Below are positions 6,188 to 10,750 of a stretch of 10,750 nt of DNA, one piece after another. The DNA comes from an uncultured bacterium. Its GTDB lineage: Bacteria; Patescibacteriota; Minisyncoccia; Phycocordibacterales; PALSA-1337. Where the stretch lies: NCBI GenBank assembly GCA_903868845.1, contig CAIPWS010000077.1, positions 1 through 10,750 on the forward strand, written 5' to 3'. The position numbers were made by a program, and so were the translations under genes. The notes beneath the pieces were generated by a model. That model worked only from the letters and a program-made list of their open reading frames with translations, ran no database searches and was not told where the DNA came from. Numbering within the stretch: position 1 is the first letter of the stretch; each line of letters opens with the position of its first letter.

Positions 6188-7324
6188 TCACGAATCTAAT
6201 TTTTTAACTGCATCTTCTAATATTTTAGAAAGTTTCTCAACGTTCTTTTCCCAGGCAACATGCTCGGCAATAAACTTTTTTGCGTTTTCTCCAAGCAGTT
6301 TTCGTTTATCAACATTGGCAATTAAATCTATAATTGCCCATTTAAGATCTTGTTCATCGTTGGGTTTTATCAGAATTCCATTTTTGCCATTTTCTATTAC
6401 ATCCTCATTACCGTTGTCGGTCGTTGTAATCGCAGGTTTTCCTGCTGCCATAGATTCAAGCACTGTACCCATCAATCCGTCCCCTTGATGGGAAGGAAAA
6501 ACACAGATATCAGCCATGGCAAAATAATCGTGTGGATTGTTTACTAAGCCAAGCATTGATACTTTCTCCGTCATACCAAAATACGAAATCTTCTGTTGTG
6601 CAACGTCTTTAAGCTCTCCATCGCCCAATACCCATAAATGGATATCAGCATGCTCAGCCGTAACTTGTTTAAAGGCATCAATAAGAGTCATGATTCCTTT
6701 TCTCTCGATTAATCTTCCTGCAAAGACAAGATTATATTTAGCTTTTGGTTGTATTTTCTCTTGAATCATCAAGGGATAATCAACCCCTGTGCCGAGGGAA
6801 TATTTGAGAGAGTTGTCCTGTAAATATTCGGACCATTTCTCAGAGACAATTGAACTAATTGAAATAGTTGCAGTACAAAATTTGATGAATGACTTGTACC
6901 AAGGTACTGGCTTAGAAGGATATCCAGAAAGATACAGCACGTTCGGTACACCAGCTGGCTTAAAAAGACAGTCTGGCAGATAGTACGACAAAATAATGTC
7001 GGGCTTGTCTTTGTTTATCGCTTCGAATATTTTCTCGTCAAAAGCAAGAGATTCCATAACCCACCTTACGTGATCGGTATCTGGTTTTTGCTCGTATAGA
7101 CCCGGAACTGAATTGCTTATATCAAATCGAAGCATGTTTATTTTATCCAATTTCTTTCCTACAAATTCCTTAAACAAAAAAGTCTCCTCAAGACCTTCGG
7201 GAGTAGAAGTATAAAAATCTATCGTATGTCCAATCTTAGAAAGATACTCTGCATGTTTTAGTGAGACTTTCTCTGATCCAGCAACATGATATGATGTTCT
7301 TGGCTGAATAATCGCTATTCTCAT
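6188..7324 (-). CDS. GT4 family glycosyltransferase
   Basis: A 378-residue retaining GT-B glycosyltransferase of family GT4, expected to move a sugar from a nucleotide-sugar donor to a glycan or lipid at the cytoplasmic face of the membrane. The N-terminal Rossmann half opens with MRIAIIQPRTSYHVAGSEK. The donor-binding half starts near 197 with NLVFAGRLIERKGIMTLIDA (Arg204 and Lys209, the usual phosphate contacts), then HLWVLGDGEL and VSMLGLVNNPHDYFAMADIC. In VFPSHQGDGLMG-TVLESMAAGKPAI the normal E-x7-E motif is D282-x7-E290, a conservative variant. Length is typical. The ATG shares an ATGA overlap (7321-7324) with the stop of the upstream Nudix gene, so the two are translationally coupled. 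There is no terminator hairpin downstream, only a seven-C run on the minus strand. Sugar and acceptor are unknown. Confidence 0.93.
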   Translation of the reverse strand: MRIAIIQPRTSYHVAGSEKVSLKHAEYLSKIGHTIDFYTSTPEGLEETFLFKEFVGKKLDKINMLRFDISNSVPGLYEQKPDTDHVRWVMESLAFDEKIFEAINKDKPDIILSYYLPDCLFKPAGVPNVLYLSGYPSKPVPWYKSFIKFCTATISISSIVSEKWSEYLQDNSLKYSLGTGVDYPLMIQEKIQPKAKYNLVFAGRLIERKGIMTLIDAFKQVTAEHADIHLWVLGDGELKDVAQQKISYFGMTEKVSMLGLVNNPHDYFAMADICVFPSHQGDGLMGTVLESMAAGKPAITTTDNGNEDVIENGKNGILIKPNDEQDLKWAIIDLIANVDKRKLLGENAKKFIAEHVAWEKNVEKLSKILEDAVKKLDS

Positions 7325-7845
7325 AGTTCGAGCTTTCCTTCAACATAATCGCAATACATATCATATTGGATTTTGCCGCTTGTATATTTGTTGATAAAGC
7401 CAATGTATTCTGGTAGGTCCTTGTAGTAAACAAATATTCTTTGCTCGGTTTCGTTATCCCTAAGTGGAACAAACTGATCTAGTGGACCGATCTTGCAAGC
7501 AAACCTGACTTGCAAATTATGCTTTTGGATTTCTTCTTCAGCTCTAGGATTAATTACTTCCAACGACCCAAGCAACTTGATGTCCTCAGGTACGAACTGT
7601 GCCTCTTCCATAAACTCTCGATGCAATGTCTCAAGTGCAGTTTCTCCTTTCTCTGCACCGCCTCCAGGAGGAGTGAATCTCGTGTCGTCCTTCTCTCGAA
7701 CAAGAGTGACTAGGTTATCTTTTGTGCTGCAAAACCCGTATACCTGCTGAACTGGGATACCTTCTGGAATTACACCAGGATGCCAAATGTAAGTAATTTT
7801 ATAATCATTTTTATCTTTTATTTCTGTAAGTTTGTATTTTTCCAT
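7321..7845 (-). CDS. Nudix hydrolase
   Basis: A 174-residue Nudix hydrolase, cleaving a nucleoside diphosphate linked to another group with a divalent metal. The Nudix box runs from Gly62: GGAEKGE, then seven residues, then R76-E77-F-M-E80-E81. All catalytic glutamates are present, but the consensus Gly after the EE pair is Gln83. The N-terminal extension (1-35, with ITYIWHPGVIPEGIPVQQVYG) is longer than in minimal Nudix proteins, and the C-terminus ends KIQYDMYCDYVEGKLEL. The stop overlaps the GT4 start as ATGA. Coupling to a glycosyltransferase suggests a nucleotide-sugar substrate, as in GDP-mannose hydrolases; this is inference from context. An extended -10 promoter (7857-7865) lies so close that the transcript would have only about 5 leader bases, matching the absence of a Shine-Dalgarno site. 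Confidence 0.92.
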   Translation of the reverse strand: MEKYKLTEIKDKNDYKITYIWHPGVIPEGIPVQQVYGFCSTKDNLVTLVREKDDTRFTPPGGGAEKGETALETLHREFMEEAQFVPEDIKLLGSLEVINPRAEEEIQKHNLQVRFACKIGPLDQFVPLRDNETEQRIFVYYKDLPEYIGFINKYTSGKIQYDMYCDYVEGKLEL

Positions 7846-7856
7846 AATTTGACTAG

Positions 7857-7865
7857 ATTATAGCA
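7857..7865 (-). promoter_or_regulatory. Extended -10 promoter of the Nudix-GT4 operon
   Basis: The minus strand reads TGCTATAAT, a perfect TATAAT with the TGn extension. No good -35 is present, since that place is taken by the terminator hairpin of the upstream gene. Initiation about 7 bases downstream would be near 7850, giving an almost leaderless mRNA for the ATG at 7845. Confidence 0.6.
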
Positions 7866-7893
7866 AAAAGGACCCTGTTTTCACAGGGTCCTT
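7864..7893 (-). terminator. Intrinsic terminator of the histidine phosphatase gene
   Basis: On the minus strand AAGGACCCTG and CAGGGTCCTT form a perfect 10-base-pair stem with a 6-base loop, followed by a short T-run (TTTTTGC, counting the stem's last bases). The first arm includes two bases of the TAA stop at 7892-7894, so it sits directly on the gene end and separates it from the Nudix promoter. Confidence 0.85.
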
Positions 7894-8704
7894 AGACGAT
7901 ACTCATGAGGTATTTAATCTCCTTTTCGAGCACCGAAACGATGAGGTCTTGGTTTGGCTTTCTCAGTGCAACGCCGCACGCCGGATCGATCGTGATCCTC
8001 GAGCCTTTCTTCTCAAGGAATTTCACAAACTCTCCAGGCATGAAATCATTAGCGCTCTTTAGTTGCGAAGCAGCACTGATAATTCTCTGTATTCTTGAAC
8101 AAGACGCTTGGTGTCCGACAATGACTTGTAAATCAACGCCTGGCTTTTCAAAGACTTCTTTCAGCATGCTGTAGAGCCGTAAGGAGAAATCTCCCTGGTG
8201 CTCTCCAAATCCCTTGAACCATCCTACAAGTTCAGGAAATTCCGCTTTTCCATAATTATCTGTAAGCGGGTCTCCGAAACGGTAAAGCAGTTCACATGCA
8301 TCAAGTTTCTTTTGCCACGCATACCATGCGTCTACCAGAGGCTTATACTCAGTGTCAGTGACAAGGTCCTTGATCATGAATTCGCCTTGGTAGATTTCTC
8401 GTACACCGGAGGTTTCCATAATCTCAGTCGGCATGTCTATAGCAAAGAGTTCCTCAGCGATAATGGACGCTGTCTGAATTGCGCGAAGGCGGTTGCTGTG
8501 TCTAAGAACGATCCGAGCTGTTCCAATGCGTCCACAAAGCCTGATCAACTGCTTGCTTAAGGTCCTGATGTCAGGCTTGGTTTCCTCGATAAGCGGTTGA
8601 TTCAAGTCTTGCGAAAGAATAGGAACGTCGATGCCGTGCCTTATCAAAACCAAAACATCACTCGGGATACAGTCCCAAGTATTCGAACTATCAATGAGTC
8701 TCAT
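7892..8704 (-). CDS. Histidine phosphatase family protein (phosphoglycerate mutase-like)
   Basis: A 270-residue member of the histidine phosphatase superfamily, which hydrolyses phosphoesters through a phosphohistidine intermediate. The catalytic RHG is in VLVLIRHG (Arg22, His23). The second phosphate-binding Arg is in SNRLRAIQTA (70-79), the acid is probably Glu103 in SGVREIYQGEF, and the second His is in VIVGHQAS (about His198). Between them is a long insert (about 110-190, with YAWQKKLDACELLYRFGD) that differs from minimal phosphatases and may shape the substrate pocket. Two in-frame ATGs upstream (8758, 8734) would add up to 18 residues, but GGAGG 8 bases before 8704 decides for this start, and the promoter -10 (8730-8735) lies downstream of the 8758 codon. 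It has its own promoter and terminator, so it is monocistronic. Substrate unknown; a phosphosugar is possible given the glycosyltransferase neighbours. Confidence 0.9.
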   Translation of the reverse strand: MRLIDSSNTWDCIPSDVLVLIRHGIDVPILSQDLNQPLIEETKPDIRTLSKQLIRLCGRIGTARIVLRHSNRLRAIQTASIIAEELFAIDMPTEIMETSGVREIYQGEFMIKDLVTDTEYKPLVDAWYAWQKKLDACELLYRFGDPLTDNYGKAEFPELVGWFKGFGEHQGDFSLRLYSMLKEVFEKPGVDLQVIVGHQASCSRIQRIISAASQLKSANDFMPGEFVKFLEKKGSRITIDPACGVALRKPNQDLIVSVLEKEIKYLMSIV

Positions 8705-8711
8705 TTGATAA

Positions 8712-8720
8712 CCCTCCTTT
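8712..8720 (-). promoter_or_regulatory. Strong Shine-Dalgarno site of the histidine phosphatase gene
   Basis: AAAGGAGGG on the minus strand, with the GGAGG core 8 bases before the ATG at 8704. It decides the start among three in-frame ATGs. Confidence 0.85.
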
Positions 8721-8729
8721 CTAGAGAGA

Positions 8730-8758
8730 ACCATACAATAAATATTGAAATATATCAA
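8730..8758 (-). promoter_or_regulatory. Promoter of the histidine phosphatase gene
   Basis: Minus strand: TTGATA (8753-8758), 17-base spacer, TATGGT (8730-8735). It resembles a sigma-70 promoter with a good -35 and moderate -10. Initiation near 8723 would leave a short leader just containing the Shine-Dalgarno site. Confidence 0.5.
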
Positions 8759-8773
8759 GGGTTTTGCTATAGT
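8745..8773 (+). promoter_or_regulatory. Promoter of the GT2-Nudix gene
   Basis: Plus strand: TTGAAA (8745-8750), 17-base spacer ending in TGC, then TATAGT (8768-8773), so an extended -10 as well. Initiation near 8780 gives a leader of about 20 bases before ATG 8801. It overlaps the opposing promoter of the histidine phosphatase gene. Confidence 0.6.
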
Positions 8774-8800
8774 GATCAGTACTAGAATTACGAATCATAT

Positions 8801-10120
8801 ATGCAGAAAAAACCAACCATTTCAATCGTGCTTGGAAGCTACAATCGAAAGCCTTTCTTGAAAAAGGCTGTTCGTACTATTAGAGAAAATGGAATAACGG
8901 TCCCTTATGAAATAGTCGTTATTGATGGAGGATCATCTGACGGCAGTATTAAATATCTCACTTCGCAGAAAGATATAATTACAATTGTTCAACACAATAA
9001 TGGTTATTGGCAGGGACAAAAAATTGATAAGAAAAGTTGGGGCTACTATATGAACATTGCTTTTCGTGCATGTCACGGAAAATACATTGTAATGATTTCA
9101 GATGATTGTCTGCTTGTTCCTAATTCGGTAATGAATGCGTACAACCTTTTTGAAGATGAACTTATCGCTGGAAATAAAGTTGGCGGTATCGCATTCTATT
9201 GGAGAAACCTACCTTACGAAAAAATGTACTATGTTAGACAAACTCTGGGTCACAAGCTGTCCATAAATCATGGGATGTATCTTAAAAACGCATTGGAAAA
9301 CATCGGGTATTGTGAAGAAGAAAAATATCCTTTTTATTATGGAGATGGTGATTTGTCTTTAAAACTATGGAAAGCTGGATATTCAATCATTGATTGCAAG
9401 AAGGCATTTGTTGAGCATTTTCATTTTGCCACAATGTCCATCCGCCAAAGGAATAGCGAGAAAAAGGAAATTCACAAAAAGGTATACATGGATTCATGGA
9501 AGGATAGTTATTATGATGAAGATATAGATAATCAAAGTGGGAAAATATTTCTGAATTATTCTGATCTACATAATACTGCTAGATATTTCAAAGGAAGCAT
9601 GAAATATTACATTGGTATTCTCCAGTCAAAATTCGGCTCCTATTACGGTTATGAGCGAAAAAGACCAAATCGGCTTCCGAGTATTCAAATGCTTGCAAAT
9701 CCACTGAACATAAAATACCTTCTTTCAAAATTTAAGATTACTCCGGAACAACTCTGTGTTTTTGCCTTTATTAGAAAAGAAAACAAAGTACTAATGGGAC
9801 TCAGGGAATATATTAAATATAAGCCTGTTTGGACATATCCTGGTGGCCGAGGACAGCTTGATGAGACTTTAATCGACTCTTTAAAAAGAGAAATTGCAGA
9901 AGAAATTGGTGTATCAGAAATTACCCCAATAAGAGTAATCGGGCAGAAAGACGGAGTAAAAAACGGTGACAGAGTTTATTTTGTAGAATGTAAGATTTCT
10001 GGTGAGCCTAGGCTTATGGAACCAGAAAAATTCAAGGAATGGAAATGGTTTCCTTTCAATGATCTACCAGAGAATTTAATAGATACGCAAGATATTGAAT
10101 TTTTGAAAAAGCTCAAATAA
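8801..10120 (+). CDS. GT2 glycosyltransferase fused to a C-terminal Nudix hydrolase domain
   Basis: A 439-residue bifunctional protein. The N-terminal half (about 5-240) is a GT-A, family GT2-like inverting glycosyltransferase: SIVLGSYNR, EIVVIDGGSSDGS (Asp42, Asp47 for the nucleotide), the DxD-like MISDDCLL (Asp101, Asp102 for metal) and YYGDGDLSLKLW (Asp182, Asp184, near the usual catalytic base region). A helical, Tyr- and Lys-rich linker follows (about 240-315). The C-terminal part (about 318-439) is a Nudix domain with a textbook box: G349-x5-E355-x7-R363-E364-x2-E367-E368-x-G370, inside TYPGGRGQLDE and LKREIAEEIGV. There is no membrane segment. The domains are joined in one continuous frame with no internal start that would suggest two genes. 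Nudix might trim the nucleotide-sugar donor or its product; that is inference. It is the only plus-strand gene here, with its own promoter and no Shine-Dalgarno. Confidence 0.92.
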   Translation: MQKKPTISIVLGSYNRKPFLKKAVRTIRENGITVPYEIVVIDGGSSDGSIKYLTSQKDIITIVQHNNGYWQGQKIDKKSWGYYMNIAFRACHGKYIVMISDDCLLVPNSVMNAYNLFEDELIAGNKVGGIAFYWRNLPYEKMYYVRQTLGHKLSINHGMYLKNALENIGYCEEEKYPFYYGDGDLSLKLWKAGYSIIDCKKAFVEHFHFATMSIRQRNSEKKEIHKKVYMDSWKDSYYDEDIDNQSGKIFLNYSDLHNTARYFKGSMKYYIGILQSKFGSYYGYERKRPNRLPSIQMLANPLNIKYLLSKFKITPEQLCVFAFIRKENKVLMGLREYIKYKPVWTYPGGRGQLDETLIDSLKREIAEEIGVSEITPIRVIGQKDGVKNGDRVYFVECKISGEPRLMEPEKFKEWKWFPFNDLPENLIDTQDIEFLKKLK

Positions 10121-10121
10121 A

Positions 10122-10166
10122 GTTTTGACCCCACTTAGGTCTCGAACTGAAACTGCGGCTCAAAAC
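10122..10166. repeat. Imperfect inverted repeat, possible structured element after the GT2-Nudix gene
   Basis: GTTTTGA (10122-10128) and TCAAAAC (10160-10166) pair over 7 bases. Inside, on the minus strand, GTTTC-AGTTC-GAGAC forms a 5-pair stem that needs a G-U pair; the plus-strand version has a C-A mismatch, so the RNA form would favour the minus strand. It starts one base after the stop of the plus-strand gene, has no T-run, and contains a TTCGAGA resembling a tRNA T-loop without fitting a full tRNA. Its nature is unknown. Confidence 0.45.
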
Positions 10167-10266
10167 ATAGAAATCGATTCTGACAGGTCTAGTACACTAT
10201 TCTAAATTTTCCAAACAAACCTTATTTTTCCTAACATGCCTTGGTCTGTAAATACAAAAGACTTGA

Positions 10267-10287
10267 TGGCTGCGGGACTTGGATTCG
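10267..10287 (-). pseudogene. Truncated tRNA 3' end (tRNA-Gln-like)
   Basis: Read on the minus strand, the end fits tRNA numbering exactly: CGAAT of the T-loop, CCAAG (61-65), TCCCGCA (66-72), discriminator G73 and an encoded CCA (plus 10267-10269). The T-loop breaks off after CGAAT; the expected TT and the 5' T-stem CTTGG are absent and replaced by TTCG-rich sequence. G73 and the acceptor sequence recall tRNA-Gln, but that identity is a guess. No other tRNA parts follow. Confidence 0.55.
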
Positions 10288-10410
10288 GCTTCGCCTCTCA
10301 TTCGCTACCCGCTCATTCGGGCTAGCCACCGCCTCGCGCCTGTCGCGTGCTCGCTCCAGACTTCGCTCATTTCATTCGCTTCGTACACTCCGGCGTTCTC
10401 ATCCTTCGTC
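10284..10410. repeat. GC-rich island with clustered TTCG and CTCATTCG repeats
   Basis: TTCG occurs eight times in about 125 bases, within short repeats such as CTCATTCG (10297-10304 and 10312-10319), CTCATTTCATTCGCTTCG (10366-10383) and GGCTTCGCC. The stretch is clearly richer in G and C than the surroundings and codes for nothing convincing. It begins exactly where the tRNA fragment breaks off. Confidence 0.6.
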
Positions 10411-10423
10411 TCCGTATCTATGC

Positions 10424-10455
10424 CTTTTTTACACGGCAAATGCCGTGTAAAAAAG
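10424..10455. repeat. Perfect palindrome with 15-base arms
   Basis: CTTTTTTACACGGCA (10424-10438) and TGCCGTGTAAAAAAG (10441-10455) are exact reverse complements around AA. The T-run lies before and the A-run after the core on both strands, the reverse of an intrinsic terminator, so T and A form the base of the stem. It might be a cruciform, a protein-binding site or a mobile-repeat end. Confidence 0.75.
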
Positions 10456-10557
10456 TCATTGCTGCGGGCACTGTATGATGTTAGAACCTCATTAATGAGT
10501 ATAACAGACCTAAATTGGTTCGGGATAGTAAAAACGTGGTAGACACAACTCAACCAG

Positions 10558-10594
10558 ACAAAAGAAAGACCCAAACGATTATCCGCCTGGGTCT
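10558..10594 (-). terminator. Intrinsic terminator of the gene entering from the right edge
   Basis: On the minus strand AGACCCA (10594-10588) and TGGGTCT (10573-10567) form a 7-pair stem with a 14-base loop, followed by a T-rich tail TTCTTTTG. It sits about 30 bases after the TAG of the partial gene. The long loop makes it a moderate terminator. Confidence 0.6.
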
Positions 10595-10624
10595 CTCTGT
10601 TTATACTAATGTGGCGAAATAATT

Positions 10625-10750
10625 CTATTGAGGAGCATTGAATGTAAAGCCGATTCGATTGCTGTTGATACCACCAGCACCACTTCCAACGACACCGACC
10701 TGATACAGTCCAGAACTGACCATGCCACCAAAGGCTCCGCCAAGTGTAAA
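10625..10750 (-). CDS. C-terminal end of a Gly-rich protein of unknown function (5' part outside window)
   Basis: Only the last 41 codons are present, open to the right edge and ending in TAG at 10625-10627. They translate to FTLGGAFGGMVSSGLYQVG, VVGSGAGGINSNRIGF and TFNAPQ. The composition is rich in Gly, Ser and hydrophobic residues with alternating strand-like patterns, typical of secreted or surface-exposed beta-rich proteins, but too little is visible to name a family. The frame is supported by the absence of stops, by non-random composition, and by a T-tailed hairpin placed correctly about 30 bases downstream. No membrane anchor or sorting signal is visible at the C-terminus. Confidence 0.65.
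   Translation of the reverse strand, partial: FTLGGAFGGMVSSGLYQVGVVGSGAGGINSNRIGFTFNAPQ

Larger units (their letters stand above)
10121..10624. other. Gene-free region of 504 bases
   Basis: No convincing gene. In order it holds the imperfect inverted repeat (10122-10166), about 95 AT-rich bases with nothing recognisable, a truncated tRNA 3' end (10267-10287), a GC-rich TTCG-rich island (to about 10410), a palindrome (10424-10455), about 110 further bases without recognisable features, and a minus-strand terminator. The short open frames over the island have repetitive, low-complexity translations and no family resemblance. Confidence 0.7.

Noticed and set aside
8705..8758. Upstream ATGs (8758, 8734) of the histidine phosphatase
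   Set aside because: They lie at or before the predicted transcript start, and the strong Shine-Dalgarno points to 8704.
10122..10166. A complete tRNA, suggested by the 7-pair outer stem and TTCGAGA
   Set aside because: The spacing from the T-loop to the acceptor arm is 11 instead of 5 bases and there is no anticodon arm.
10424..10455. Bidirectional intrinsic terminator
   Set aside because: The T-runs precede the hairpin core on both strands; neither strand has the U-tail after the stem.
10241..10574. Overlapping short open frames on both strands over the GC-rich island
   Set aside because: Translations are low-complexity, with no ribosome site or family motif; they follow from the TTCG-rich repeats and the low stop frequency of GC-rich sequence.
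1..10750. CRISPR array, transposase, integrase or phage genes
   Set aside because: No regularly spaced repeats and no such protein signatures were found on either strand.

Overview
The window is AT-rich outside one short island and densely packed, with genes 0 to about 130 bases apart. Gene content and style suggest an uncultivated candidate phylum radiation bacterium (Patescibacteria, perhaps Parcubacteria-like). The pointers are a RhuM-family protein, a membrane-anchored META-domain protein with a DLNGDGRPD segment, several small enzymes of nucleotide type, mostly absent Shine-Dalgarno sites and tRNA-like debris between genes. This assignment is inference from gene character; there is no rRNA or marker gene here.

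Left part (1-6057), all on the minus strand, so read right to left. It starts with a membrane-anchored FG-GAP-like/META protein split by an in-frame TAA. Next come a P-loop kinase and an ASCH-domain protein 4 bases apart, then an unrecognised 149-residue protein with a strong ribosome binding site and a hairpin after it. These are followed by a Prune/PPX1-like DHH-DHHA2 phosphoesterase, a RhuM-family protein 3 bases downstream of it, and an S9 prolyl-oligopeptidase-family peptidase that runs off the left edge before its catalytic His.

Middle part (6188-8704), also minus: a histidine phosphatase with its own promoter, strong ribosome binding site and intrinsic terminator; then a Nudix hydrolase with an extended -10 promoter; then a GT4 glycosyltransferase joined to the Nudix gene by an ATGA overlap.

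Right part: the only plus-strand gene (8801-10120) encodes a GT2 glycosyltransferase fused to a C-terminal Nudix domain. It is divergent from the histidine phosphatase gene, and their promoter-like sequences overlap. A 504-base gene-free region follows. It holds an imperfect inverted repeat, a truncated tRNA 3' end, a GC-rich TTCG-rich island, a perfect 15-base-arm palindrome and a minus-strand terminator. The terminator belongs to a gene whose last 41 codons enter from the right edge.

The clearest functional theme is that glycosyltransferases are tied to Nudix hydrolases twice, once by gene overlap and once by fusion. The gene-free region and related intergenic motifs are the least explained part. 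No complete tRNA, rRNA, CRISPR array, transposase or integrase was seen.
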